DNA from: WS-2 sp036507005
Lineage (GTDB): Bacteria > Eisenbacteria > RBG-16-71-46
Length of the DNA stretch: 64,000 nt
NCBI GenBank assembly: GCA_036507005.1
Contig: DASXQT010000070.1
Location: 1-64,000 of the forward strand
Reading direction: 5' to 3'
How positions within the stretch are numbered: the stretch's first letter is position 1; each line of letters opens with the position of its first letter. This document shows, piece after piece, positions 34,373 to 42,979 of the stretch. The translations under genes and the position numbers were made by a program. The notes beneath the pieces were generated by a model. That model worked only from the letters and a program-made list of their open reading frames with translations. It did no database searches and was not told the DNA's origin.

Positions 34373-35229
34373 TTCTCCGCTCCCGCCAGCACCCCGGAGA
34401 GGATCTGGCGCTGGAACGCCGCGAACACGGCGAGCACCGGCAGCGACGCCAGCGTCGAGCCCGCCATGAGGAATCCCCAGTCCACGCTGTGCTCGGTCTG
34501 GGAGAGCAGCGCGAGGCCCACCGGCAGCGTGCGAAGCCGATCGGAGTCCACGAAGATCAGCGGGTAGAGGAACGAGTTCCAGTTGGCGAGGAACGACTGG
34601 ATCGCCACCACCGCCAGCACCGGCTTCATCAGGGGCAGCATGATATCGCGGAAGATCGCCCAGTCCGAGGCGCCGTCCACGCGCGCCGCCTCCTCCAGCT
34701 CGTGGGGCAGGCCGATCACGTACTGGCGCACCAGGAAGATGCTGAACGCGTCGACCGCGAACGGCAGGATGAGGGCGCCGTAGGTGTCGATCAGGTGGAG
34801 GCGGCTCATCACCAGGTAGAGCGGCACCATCAGCACCTGCTTGGGCAGCATGAGCGTGGCCACGATCCCCAGCGTCCAGAACTTCTCCCCCGGCACGCGC
34901 CTGCGCCCCAGCACGTAGCCCACCATGGCGGCGGTGGCGACGTTGAGCCCCACCACCGCGGCCGCGACCAGCGCGCTGTTGGCGAGGTAGGTGCCGATCG
35001 GCGCCACCAGGAACAGCGCGCGGTAGTGCTCGAGCGTGAGCCCGGCCGAGAGCGCCCGCGCGAACGAGCCGCCCGAGACCGGAGCGAGCGAGACCGCGAG
35101 CATCCACGCGAACGGCACGAGCATCGTGAGCAGCACCGGGCCGAGCCACAGCCAGCGCAGCGCCGAGCGGCTCCAGGCGGGCGGGATCGCCGCGGCCTCA
35201 CCGCCGCGCGCAGGCGCCTCGCTCCTCAT
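34369..35229 (-). CDS. sugar ABC transporter permease (MalG type)
   Basis: 286 aa, six membrane helices, CUT1-family inner-membrane permease. The EAA loop is EEAARVDGASDWAIFRDIMLP (residues about 190-210), the contact site for the ATPase. GFLMAGSTLASLPVLAVF and a short tail follow, as in MalG. ATGA overlap with the MalF-type gene upstream and GTGA overlap with anmK downstream tie it to muropeptide recycling. No ATPase gene is in the window; CUT1 systems often share a distant MsmX-like ATPase. Confidence 0.9.
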   Translation of the reverse strand: MRSEAPARGGEAAAIPPAWSRSALRWLWLGPVLLTMLVPFAWMLAVSLAPVSGGSFARALSAGLTLEHYRALFLVAPIGTYLANSALVAAAVVGLNVATAAMVGYVLGRRRVPGEKFWTLGIVATLMLPKQVLMVPLYLVMSRLHLIDTYGALILPFAVDAFSIFLVRQYVIGLPHELEEAARVDGASDWAIFRDIMLPLMKPVLAVVAIQSFLANWNSFLYPLIFVDSDRLRTLPVGLALLSQTEHSVDWGFLMAGSTLASLPVLAVFAAFQRQILSGVLAGAEK

Positions 35230-36209
35230 CGCGCCGCCTCCGCCGGCTTGCCCACCAGACGGAGCTGCACCTCGGCCAGGACCAGCGTGAGCAGGAACAG
35301 CAGGTACGCCACCGCGCACGCGTAGCCCAGGTTGAAGCGGTAGAACGCCTCTTCGTACAAGTAGTAGACCACGGTGGTGGTGCGGTGGAGCGGCCCGCCG
35401 CGCGTCATCACGAATACCTCGGCGAAGATCTGGAGGCTCCGCACCGTGTTCACCACCAGCACGAACAGCAGCGTCGGCCTGAGCAGCGGGAGCGTGATGC
35501 TCGTGAGGCAGTCCCAGCCCGTCGCCCCCTCGAGGCGCGCCGCGTCGTAGAGATCGCGCGGGATGGCCTCGAGCCCGGCGAGGAAGATCACCATGTAGTA
35601 GCCGCTCGCCGACCACACGTCCATCGCCATGATCGCGGGCAGCGCCGTGGCGGGGTCGAGCAGCCAGGCCGGCGTGCGCAGCCCGAGCGCGCGCAGCACC
35701 GCGTTGAGCGGGCCGTCGGGCGCGTAGAGCCCCTTGAACACCAGCGACAGCACCACGATCGACACCACGCTCGGCACGAAGAAGCCGACCCGGAAGAGCG
35801 TGCGCCCGCGGAACGCGGGCTGCACCGCGAGCGCCAGCAGCAGCGCAAGCGCGGTGGTGAAGGGGATCGTTCCCAGCACGAAGAACGCCGTGTTCCCGAG
35901 TGCCCCCCAGAACGCCGGATCGGTGAGCGCGCGCCCGTAGTTCGAGAGCCCCACCCAGCGCGTGTGTCCGGAGTGGATCGGCGAGTAATCCGAGAACGAG
36001 GCCGCGAGGGAGAACACGAAGGGGAAGAGCCCGAACAAGGCGAACGAGATCGCCCAGGGCGAGAGCAGCGTCCACGAGGTCACCGCCGGCCCGTCGATTC
36101 TCAGCGCCCGGACGCGCGTAAGCGCCGCAGTGCCCCATGCGCGGGAACGCGCCAGTGCCGCAGTGCTCCAAGCCTGAATCCGCGCTAGCGCGCGCGTGCG
36201 GTCATCCAT
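35226..36209 (-). CDS. sugar ABC transporter permease (MalF type)
   Basis: 327 aa. After an unusual N-terminus with repeated Ala/Arg units (ARIQAWSTAALARSRAWGTAAL) come six membrane helices, an EAA loop YDAARLEGATGWDCLTSITLP and the typical TRGGPLHRTTTVVYYLYEEAF near the C-terminus. Partner of the MalG-type permease downstream. The start codon context and upstream sequence are near-copies of those of murQ (36192-36251 versus 42955-43015), so both halves of the locus probably answer to the same promoter type. Confidence 0.9.
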   Translation of the reverse strand: MDDRTRALARIQAWSTAALARSRAWGTAALTRVRALRIDGPAVTSWTLLSPWAISFALFGLFPFVFSLAASFSDYSPIHSGHTRWVGLSNYGRALTDPAFWGALGNTAFFVLGTIPFTTALALLLALAVQPAFRGRTLFRVGFFVPSVVSIVVLSLVFKGLYAPDGPLNAVLRALGLRTPAWLLDPATALPAIMAMDVWSASGYYMVIFLAGLEAIPRDLYDAARLEGATGWDCLTSITLPLLRPTLLFVLVVNTVRSLQIFAEVFVMTRGGPLHRTTTVVYYLYEEAFYRFNLGYACAVAYLLFLLTLVLAEVQLRLVGKPAEAAR

Positions 36210-36216
36210 GACGCGC

Positions 36217-36251
36217 GGAAGATGCCACGCGGCGCCCGCGAAGCGCAATGG
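36217..36251 (-). promoter_or_regulatory. recycling-locus promoter element, copy 1
   Basis: On the minus strand TTGCGC, 17 bp, then GCATCT within TGGCATCTTC, ending 8 nt before the permease ATG. The same boxes and spacing precede murQ. Of 35 positions about 28 agree between copies. Read as promoter boxes it would start a leaderless transcript. Confidence 0.55.
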
Positions 36252-36540
36252 CAGGTCCGGCTTGACGCGCGAGGACGCTCTGTGGCTCACACAGTTCGCT
36301 CAGGATCGACGATCATCCACCGGAAGGACTCTCGGACCTCGAATACCCTGTTTCAGGCTCCTCGAGCGCCTCGCTATCTGGCCCGCCTGCTCGGCATTGC
36401 GCGCCCTCGTAGGAGAGTGGGACGCGCGCCCCGGACGCGCGCGCCGCGTGTTCGCAGCCCACTCCCTGTCAGCACCTTCTGGGTCAATGCGGCCGCGCGG
36501 AACACTCTGGCGACGAGTAGGTACGCCGAGTGACTACTGG
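36252..36540. other. intergenic junction, no gene seen
   Basis: 289 nt between the permease promoter element and the DUF2971 gene, less GC-rich than flanking operon genes. No convincing frame, hairpin or repeat; it is the right-hand edge of the accessory island. Confidence 0.4.
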
Positions 36541-37353
36541 TCACGCGGGTTGGATGTTGAGCTTGAACTCGCGTTCCGCTGGGACTGCACGCAGCAGTTC
36601 GATCTTGGGTTTGCGCCGCGCCACCAGGTCCTTCACGCGAGCCTCGTCGTCGGGCGACACTCTGCAACCCAAGATGACGCCGTCCAGCGCCCCAGGATCG
36701 AACTGGACTGGGCCAAGGCCCGCGTGCCGCACGATGCGCCACTCGCGCTCGTGCTCCCAGACCTTGGCCTTCATCGCCACCAACAGTTGGGTGCGTCGGA
36801 ACCCGCTGACGCGGTAGAAGGCGAAGGCGGGGTAGTCGACCAAGTACGTAAGAGGCATCAGCATGGAGTCGTCCCATCCGACAAGCGATGGAACTCGAAA
36901 GCGCAGACAGATGCCCATGTGCGAATCCGCGTAATAGGCCCACATTGGAAGGTCGTCGGGGATTTCGCTGAGGCAGGAGACTCCGTAAGTGGCCACTTCT
37001 TCACCAATCCTGTCCCGCATCAGCTTGCGCTCATCATCGGGGGACAGCGTGATGAGGTGATCCACCTGCGCCTGTGTGGCAACGCCCTCTCGCACGCGGC
37101 GTTCCCAGAATGCCCGCTTCTCCTGCTCGGTGCCCTCAGGTGTGGGCCACACGCCGCCGTCGAACGGGTCATTCAGTTTGGCGTAGCTGGAGAAGAAAAG
37201 CTCGGATCGCACTGTGACGTCGTAGAGACGGCCGAACCCTTCTCCTCGAAGGCTCCTGTAGCGATACAGGTGGTCCAGCAGTTCCACCCGCCTACCCCAT
37301 TCTGCGAGGGTCGCCATGTCTTCTGGCGTGGCGTGCCCCTCTGTGATGCTCAC
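36541..37353 (-). CDS. DUF2971 domain protein
   Basis: 270 aa. YRYRSLRGEGFGR, LFFSSYAKLNDPFDG, GVSCLSEIPDDLPMWAYYAD and VWEHEREWRIVR are the conserved blocks of DUF2971, a family of unknown biochemistry frequent in accessory and defence islands. The GTG at 37353 is 5 nt after the upstream gene stop but lacks a ribosome site; an ATG at 37317 is the alternative. Lower GC than the recycling genes around it. Confidence 0.85.
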   Translation of the reverse strand: MSITEGHATPEDMATLAEWGRRVELLDHLYRYRSLRGEGFGRLYDVTVRSELFFSSYAKLNDPFDGGVWPTPEGTEQEKRAFWERRVREGVATQAQVDHLITLSPDDERKLMRDRIGEEVATYGVSCLSEIPDDLPMWAYYADSHMGICLRFRVPSLVGWDDSMLMPLTYLVDYPAFAFYRVSGFRRTQLLVAMKAKVWEHEREWRIVRHAGLGPVQFDPGALDGVILGCRVSPDDEARVKDLVARRKPKIELLRAVPAEREFKLNIQPA

Positions 37354-37358
37354 GGCGT

Positions 37359-38567
37359 CTACTTGCCCTGCACCGGCACGCTCTGCCGATAGCGGGCCTT
37401 CACTCCGCCCCACGTCTCCCGCCGGGCTACGGTCGGGGCGTCCACAACGAGCTTGAGCGCATCAACCCTTGCGTTCCAGATTCGAATCGTTAGATCCAGT
37501 CCGCTCCCACTCGCCCACTCGGTGGGTATCGGCCGTTCGATCCAACCTTCCCAGTTCGGAGTCCCTGGGAATTCGTCGCTCGGCGACCAACAGGTATGGT
37601 AGTCATCGCAGTCTTGATCCTGGGAGTTGAATACCCCTGGATAAAGGCGGACAGCGTGCCACAACGGCGAGTACGGGCCCATCTGGAGGTAGAGCCTAAG
37701 AGTGAGGGACTTGATCGCTGAGGTGCCTCCGTAGGGAGCCAGGTCGAAGTTGGCCGCGACGGCGTCGAGGTACCCCTGCGATTGGCCAGTCGCGAAATAG
37801 TCAACATACACACACGGCTCGATTCGCGGGGCGTAGGAGCCGTCGTTCTCTGCAATCTCCGGCAGAATGTTCTGAATCGCAGGGCTCCCGCCGCAGCCGC
37901 CATAGTCGTCCTCGAACCCCACGGCGTACGTGGGCATTCCGGGGGCAGGCGGGGGCGCCGAGCGCGTGGTCACAACCAGCGTGATCGCGTCCAGCTTTGC
38001 GTTCCAAAGCCGCAGCGAAAGATCGAGATCGTTTCCAGATGCCCAGTAGGAGGGAACCCGGCGCTCAACCCAGCCTTCCCAGCCGTCAGTGCCGGGGAAC
38101 TCATCGGTCACGGTCCAGCAAGTGCCCGGATTGTCGCAATCCTCGTCCGTCTGACTGAAAGCGCCGGGGTAGAGTCTGATAGCGTGCCAACTATCGGAAT
38201 ACGTTCCCTTCCGCAGATAGACGCGAAGCAGAAGGCTGTCGATTATTGCTCCGTCGCCAACTGGTGACAGGTCGAAATGGAGAGAGACCGCATCGAGGAA
38301 ACCCTGGGATGCCCCCGTCGCGAAGTAGTCGTAGACGACGCAGGGCTCCAGCCTCGGTGCGTAGGCTCCGTCGAGGGCAAAGACCTCCGAGGTCACGTCT
38401 TGCTGAACAGGGGCGACACCGCAGCCTTCGAAGTCGTCCTCGTAACCGATCGCAGATCCGGGTGCTACTTCTGTCGTTGACAACAGGGCAGACGCTGATG
38501 CTATGGAAGCCGTCAGCGCGAGGATGAAGATTCCCGCGCAGACGTAGAAGAATTGTTTGGCGACCAT
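37359..38567 (-). CDS. secreted two-repeat protein with TWGG tail
   Basis: 402 aa with signal peptide (about 1-24). Two homologous halves (about 35-200 and 215-375): each has GYEDD or GFEDDY followed by GCG, then AYAPR(L/I)EPC, DYFATG(A/Q)SQG(F/Y)LDAV, a (H/L)WHA(I/V)RLYPG block, CW with DEFPGT and WEGW. Four conserved cysteines per half suggest disulphides; the fold may be a carbohydrate-binding beta-sandwich (inference). C-terminus ARRETWGGVKARYR plus nine residues, shared with the protein at 9806-10615. GGAGGG supports the start. Confidence 0.75.
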   Translation of the reverse strand: MVAKQFFYVCAGIFILALTASIASASALLSTTEVAPGSAIGYEDDFEGCGVAPVQQDVTSEVFALDGAYAPRLEPCVVYDYFATGASQGFLDAVSLHFDLSPVGDGAIIDSLLLRVYLRKGTYSDSWHAIRLYPGAFSQTDEDCDNPGTCWTVTDEFPGTDGWEGWVERRVPSYWASGNDLDLSLRLWNAKLDAITLVVTTRSAPPPAPGMPTYAVGFEDDYGGCGGSPAIQNILPEIAENDGSYAPRIEPCVYVDYFATGQSQGYLDAVAANFDLAPYGGTSAIKSLTLRLYLQMGPYSPLWHAVRLYPGVFNSQDQDCDDYHTCWSPSDEFPGTPNWEGWIERPIPTEWASGSGLDLTIRIWNARVDALKLVVDAPTVARRETWGGVKARYRQSVPVQGK

Positions 38568-38715
38568 GACGGCCCTCCGAGGTTGTGGACCCGCCTCCGT
38601 GGCCAGGTGGAGGCCCGAGTATACGCCTGCGAGGTTGCGGCCGCTTCGTGCGGCCGCAACACGTAGCTCCTCGCCGCGCATCTCGCAACGGACATCTGAT
38701 CGCCCGAACTGACCG

Positions 38716-38747
38716 AAGACGAGCCCCTCCTTGAGGGGGCTTCTTCG
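38716..38747. terminator. hairpin with T-rich flank
   Basis: Imperfect inverted repeat GAAGACGAGCCCCTC / GAGGGGGCTTCTTC around TTG, followed on the plus strand by GTTCTC. It lies between divergent genes, so it terminates nothing now in place; it may be a relic of the sequence that brought the island, or an attenuator for the AbiTii gene. Confidence 0.4.
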
Positions 38748-38777
38748 TTCTCGGTATGTGCCGTAAGCTGTGGTCGC

Positions 38778-40082
38778 ATGGCCGCTCTCGACGAACTTCT
38801 CAAGGTAGCTCAGGACACGTCGGTTCCGGTGTCGGTGGTTCTTCGCAAGGCCTTCGCGCTGGCATCAACTGCGGGCGACGAACCCTTCAAGATGTGGCTC
38901 AACTACGAGCTGAACGGCTATGGCCCGTCGAAGGACATACCCGACTATCGCCGGCCGAAGGGAATGCTTCTAGCCTACGGTCGCTATGGAGGCATAACGC
39001 CCGTGATGTTCCGCGCCAAGGAGATCGAGCTTGAGGAGCTGATGTGTTGCCCTCCAATTGGGCTCCCCATCACGAAGATCGAGGCGGAACTGGATACGCA
39101 CAGAGGCGACCGTACGATCATGACAACCGCGAATCCCGTGACGATGGAGGCCGTGCGGGAACACTGGGGGGTCGAGTGTGCCGGGATTCAGTACACCGTC
39201 GGCGACTTCCAACACCTTCTGGAGGGTGCTCGCACTCGGATGGTCACCAGTCTCGCCGAACTTCGCAGAGCGCTTCCGGAGGCTTCCATCCCGGACATAT
39301 CGCGTCGGCCGAGACGGTCGGCGATTCTGAATCGCGAGTGGTGGCGCGATCAAGTCTTCTCCAAAGTCGTCGCCCAGGTGATCCTTTGGGTGCTTGCCGG
39401 TATCGCGACGATCCTCTTGGCCCTCATCGCAGGCCCATTCAAGAGGCAAACGCAATCCCCGGCGACCCAGCCAGTTCAGTCGGGAGGCGACAGCATTCCT
39501 TCGCCAGTCGGTCCGCCCGTGGGAAAGACAGGCGAGGGAGCGGGAGGGGATCAGCGGTCGCCATCCCGGTCACCGAATAACCCGAGTGGCGGGGCCACGG
39601 GCGAGGCGGGCGCTCAACACCTCAAGCCTGGGCCGAAGTCGCGTGCTGCCCCGCCCCTGCCTCTCGGCTCTTCTGCTTCGGGCGTCATTGCAGATTCTGC
39701 AGCCCAAGAGACCTTGGACAAGGAGAAGACGCCGGCCGAGATTGTCAGCGCGTGCCGAAGCGACCCTACGGGCGAGAGATCGATGTTCGACCGTTTTTTC
39801 AAGGGCAAGAAGATTTCCGCAGAAGGTTGGAGCGGTCTAGCAAAGGGCGCCCCCTTCTTTTACGACTCGTCCGACGTGTGGTATCTCGAACTCGTCGAGG
39901 AGGGCACACATAGCGAGCTGATGGTGCACGGCGTTCACCAGTCAGCCGTTAAGACGATTCGCAAGGACACGAGGGTCACAGTTCGTGGTCGCCTCGACCG
40001 CTATGGATCTCATGCCGTCCCTCCATTCGTCATTAACGAAGCAGTCATACTTGCCATCGACAGCAAACCCATTAAGCGTTAA
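38778..40082 (+). CDS. AbiTii-domain membrane protein
   Basis: 434 aa. The N-terminal ~190 residues match the AbiTii domain (VPVSVVLRKAFALAS, FKMWLNYELNGYG, PDYR), named for an abortive-infection phage-resistance protein. One membrane helix follows (about 198-218), then a long Pro/Ser/Gly-rich linker and a C-terminal domain of about 100 residues (ISAEGWSG, LMVHGV, TRVTVRGRLDRYG) that reads like an OB-fold nucleic-acid or ligand-binding domain. No Shine-Dalgarno; TAAGCT ends 8 nt before the ATG. Role in defence is inferred from the domain. Confidence 0.75.
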   Translation: MAALDELLKVAQDTSVPVSVVLRKAFALASTAGDEPFKMWLNYELNGYGPSKDIPDYRRPKGMLLAYGRYGGITPVMFRAKEIELEELMCCPPIGLPITKIEAELDTHRGDRTIMTTANPVTMEAVREHWGVECAGIQYTVGDFQHLLEGARTRMVTSLAELRRALPEASIPDISRRPRRSAILNREWWRDQVFSKVVAQVILWVLAGIATILLALIAGPFKRQTQSPATQPVQSGGDSIPSPVGPPVGKTGEGAGGDQRSPSRSPNNPSGGATGEAGAQHLKPGPKSRAAPPLPLGSSASGVIADSAAQETLDKEKTPAEIVSACRSDPTGERSMFDRFFKGKKISAEGWSGLAKGAPFFYDSSDVWYLELVEEGTHSELMVHGVHQSAVKTIRKDTRVTVRGRLDRYGSHAVPPFVINEAVILAIDSKPIKR

Positions 40083-40408
40083 CCGTGCACTCCACGTCCC
40101 GGAGACGAGTGCCTTGAGGTTCTCTACGAGCCAGCCACCCGCCCATTCCTGGGTACAACTCACTTCCGACCCGTGCCTCGTGCAGAGGCGCAATGGTGAC
40201 GCTGGTCGTCTGGGCGTGGACGAGCGCGCTGTGTTTCTCGACGATCACGTCGTGCCACTCGGCCACAGCGACCCAGAACGTGCTGAGGGTGTCGAGTTTC
40301 CTTGAAAGGAAATGGTCAGCAAGCCAACGAACCTGGGACCGACGGTCGAGCGCAAGAGAGCCTTCGAGGCCAATCCGCAGCGACACACGCACAAGGAGGC
40401 GTAGAGAC
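40083..40408 (+). other. region upstream of the XRE gene
   Basis: 326 nt. It contains a 30-codon frame at 40312-40404 (start preceded by GAAAGGA) ending 4 nt before the XRE gene, and an open frame that ends at 40305 with ERAEGVEFP. Neither is recognised; together they look like decayed remains of the gene that once paired with the XRE protein, for example a HigB/RelE-type toxin. No intact toxin is visible. Confidence 0.35.
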
Positions 40409-40756
40409 GTGACCACGAAGAAAACCACCAGGAAGAAGCGGGCAACCAGCAACGCCGTGGAGATCCTCCACCGGCGCTACGTCGCCGGCCGACCCAAGCA
40501 GGAAGCCGCACTCGAGGAAGTGCGCCTCAATGCCGCGATTGCCCAGCAGATCTACGACCTTCGCTCCAAGGCCGGCCTGACCCAGAAGCAGCTCGCGAAC
40601 CTGGTCGGCACCACGCACTCGGTCATCTCGCGCTTGGAGGATGCTGACTACGATGGCCACTCGCTGAGCATGCTTCAGCGGATCAGCAGCGCCCTCCGCT
40701 ACCGGCTGCAGGTTCGCTTCGTTCCCGCCGGAGCAAGACGCAGGATTCCAGCGTAA
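40409..40756 (+). CDS. XRE-family transcriptional regulator (HigA-like)
   Basis: 115 aa. Lysine-rich N-terminus, then LRSKAGLTQKQLANLVGTTHSVISRLEDADYDG, a canonical helix-turn-helix, and SMLQRISSALRYRLQVRFVP. This is the arrangement of antitoxin-like XRE proteins. Start is the GTG at 40409, with AAGGAGG 9 nt upstream. Target and partner unknown. Confidence 0.85.
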   Translation: MTTKKTTRKKRATSNAVEILHRRYVAGRPKQEAALEEVRLNAAIAQQIYDLRSKAGLTQKQLANLVGTTHSVISRLEDADYDGHSLSMLQRISSALRYRLQVRFVPAGARRRIPA

Positions 40757-40822
40757 CCGCGGGCCGTCACCTTCGCGGAGGGTTGTTTCGGCGCGCGTGC
40801 GCGAAGATCTGGGGATTTCGAG

Positions 40823-42055
40823 CTACTTCTTCGCCGTCAGCTCGCCCAGCCGCTTGTGCGCGGCCGCAATCGCCTCGCGCGCGGTCTTCTTGTCGTAGAG
40901 CGCCTGCTCCACCTCGTCCTCGATCGCCGCCTCCATCTCGACCCACGCCGGATGGTTGGGCGTGGGGACCGCGGTCTCGAACTGGCGGATCATGACCTGC
41001 TGCTCGGGCCGCTCGCGGTAGTAGGCGAACGTGTCGGCATCGAGCGTGGCGGGCTGGACACTCATCGCCGCCTGGGCCAGCGCCATCGCGTTCTCGGGGC
41101 GCACCAGGAAGCGCGCGAGCGTCAGCGCCGGGCCCTTCTGCTTCGAGCCCGCGAAGCTCACCAGCACCTCGCCGCCCGCGAACGAGGCGTGCGTTCCGCG
41201 CTCGGGCTCCGGGCGCGGCACCAGCGCCACGCCGTAGCGGAGACCGGGCGCGTCCTTGGGGATCGAGCGGAACAGCCACGCCCCCGAGATCTCGAGCCCC
41301 AGCCTCCCCTCCTTGAACTCGCGGTCCAGCTCGTCCTGGCGGCCGAGCGTGCCGACCTGGCGCAGCTTGAGGTAGAACTCCAGCGCCTCGCGGTTCCGCG
41401 CCGAGTCGAACTCGGACTTGGTGAGGTCGTCCGACAGCACCCGCCCGCCGTTCCCCCACGCGAACGGCATGAACTTCTTGAACAGCACGTAGCGCTCGCC
41501 GACCTGCACCCCGTAGCCATGGGTCGAGTCGCCGAGCTTCTGGATGCGCTCCGCCGCGTCGTACAGCTCGTCCCAGGTCTCGGGCGCCCGGTTCGAGTCG
41601 AGCCCGGCCTGGGCGAACAGGGTCTTGTTGTAGAACAGCGCGCGCGTGCCCATCACCCACGGCAGCCCGTAGTGGCGGCCGCCCACCGAGCACAGCTCCC
41701 AGCCGCGCAGCCGCGGCACCAGGTCGTGCACGCTGCGGGTCCAGTCGCTGAGCGAGCCCGCGGCCAGCATGCGCGGGATCCAGGTCGAGCCCAGCTCGCA
41801 CAGGTCCGGCGGGTTGCCGGCCGCGACCGCGGCCGTGATCTTCTCGAGCCCGCTCTGCCAGGTGAGCTGCTCCATGCGCACGTGGAGCGCGGGGTTCTCG
41901 CGCTCGAACTTCTCGACCAGCGGCGTGACCACATCGGTCGGCCAGAACTGCCAGAACACGACCTCCTCGCCGCGCTTGGCCGGCGCGCACCCGAGCGCCA
42001 GCGCGAGCGCGGCGATCGCGCCGAGCGCGAGGCGCCGCGAAGCTCCGGGGGTCAT
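40823..42055 (-). CDS. sugar ABC transporter substrate-binding lipoprotein
   Basis: 410 aa. Lipoprotein signal LALALGC (lipobox Cys about residue 23), then a family-1 solute-binding fold: VVFWQFWPTDVVTPLVEKFE, VAAGNPPDLCELGSTWIP, GLPWVMGTRALFYNKTLF, AGLDSNRAPETWDEL, GRLGLEISGAWLF. Its ATG overlaps the murQ stop (ATGA), so uptake and the MurNAc-6-P etherase are co-translated. It should deliver sugar, perhaps MurNAc or anhydroMurNAc, to the permeases encoded at 34369-36209; those lie beyond a 4.6-kb insertion. Confidence 0.9.
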   Translation of the reverse strand: MTPGASRRLALGAIAALALALGCAPAKRGEEVVFWQFWPTDVVTPLVEKFERENPALHVRMEQLTWQSGLEKITAAVAAGNPPDLCELGSTWIPRMLAAGSLSDWTRSVHDLVPRLRGWELCSVGGRHYGLPWVMGTRALFYNKTLFAQAGLDSNRAPETWDELYDAAERIQKLGDSTHGYGVQVGERYVLFKKFMPFAWGNGGRVLSDDLTKSEFDSARNREALEFYLKLRQVGTLGRQDELDREFKEGRLGLEISGAWLFRSIPKDAPGLRYGVALVPRPEPERGTHASFAGGEVLVSFAGSKQKGPALTLARFLVRPENAMALAQAAMSVQPATLDADTFAYYRERPEQQVMIRQFETAVPTPNHPAWVEMEAAIEDEVEQALYDKKTAREAIAAAHKRLGELTAKK

Positions 42056-42972
42056 TCCCCGTCTCCCAGGGCCGCGCGCACGAAGCCGCCGGCACGCTGG
42101 AGGCGCGCTTCGGCCTCGGCGCGGCCGCAGCCCAGCTTGAGCATCACGATCGCCGTCTTCACGCTCTTGCCCGCCTCGTCGATCGCACGCGCCGCCGCCT
42201 CGTAGTCCACGCCCGCCACCGTCATCACGGTGCGCCGCGAGCGCTCGATCAGCTTCTCGCTGGTCGCCATCAGGTCCACCATCATGTTCTCGTAGACCTT
42301 GCCGGTGCGCACGAAGGCCGCGGTGGTGATCATGTTGAGCACCAGCTTCTGCGCCGTGCCCGCCTTCATGCGGGTCGAGCCCATCAGCACCTCGGGGCCC
42401 ACCTCGGGGCAGATCGCCACGTCGATGTCGAGCGCGAACTCGCTGCGCGGCGTGCAGGTCACGTAAGCCGTGCGCGCCCCCAGTCGCTTGGCCACGCGCA
42501 GCGCCGCCACCACGAAGGGCGTGCGGCGGCTCGCGGCGAGGCCGATCACCGTGTCCTTGGGTCCCACCTGCTTCTCGAGGATCGCGCGCTCGCCCTCGTC
42601 CTCGCGGTCCTCCGCCCCTTCGACCGCGTGCACCAGCGCGTCGTACCCGCCGGCGATGATGCCCTGCACCTGCTCGGGATCGGAGCCGAAGGTGGGCGGG
42701 CATTCCGAGGCGTCCAGCACCCCGAGGCGGCCGCTGGTGCCCGCGCCCACGTAGATCAGGCGCCCGCCTTCGCGGAAGGAGGCGATCACCAACTCGACCG
42801 CCTTGGCGATCGCCGGCACCTCCTTGGCCACCGCCGCCTGCACCGCGCGGTCCTCGTCGGAGATGAGCTTGAGGAGCGCCCCGATCTCCAGGCGGTCCAG
42901 CTCGGTGGTGCGGGGATTGCGCTGCTCGGTGGCGAGGCGGGCGAACTCGTCGAAGCGCGTGCGGTCGCTCAT
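42052..42972 (-). CDS. murQ: N-acetylmuramic acid 6-phosphate etherase
   Basis: 306 aa SIS-domain enzyme that splits MurNAc-6-P into GlcNAc-6-P and D-lactate. Signatures: GAGTSGRLGVLDASECPPTFG, the catalytic-acid region VEGAEDREDEGE, and GSTRMKAGTAQKLVLNMITT; a C-terminal UBA-like helix bundle follows. With AnmK it completes the path from anhydroMurNAc. First gene of the murQ - binding-protein operon; its upstream sequence repeats that of the MalF-type permease gene. Confidence 0.95.
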   Translation of the reverse strand: MSDRTRFDEFARLATEQRNPRTTELDRLEIGALLKLISDEDRAVQAAVAKEVPAIAKAVELVIASFREGGRLIYVGAGTSGRLGVLDASECPPTFGSDPEQVQGIIAGGYDALVHAVEGAEDREDEGERAILEKQVGPKDTVIGLAASRRTPFVVAALRVAKRLGARTAYVTCTPRSEFALDIDVAICPEVGPEVLMGSTRMKAGTAQKLVLNMITTAAFVRTGKVYENMMVDLMATSEKLIERSRRTVMTVAGVDYEAAARAIDEAGKSVKTAIVMLKLGCGRAEAEARLQRAGGFVRAALGDGE

Positions 42973-42979
42973 GCGCGGG

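Noticed and set aside
40072..40452. Minus-strand frame of 126 codons overlapping the XRE gene
   Set aside because: Its N-terminal part is the complement of the XRE coding sequence and no family features are visible; the remainder is annotated only as a possible decayed region.
36252..40822. Search for insertion-sequence ends, att sites or an integrase bounding the island
   Set aside because: No transposase, integrase, tRNA end or terminal inverted repeats were found; the island is defined only by gene content and operon interruption.
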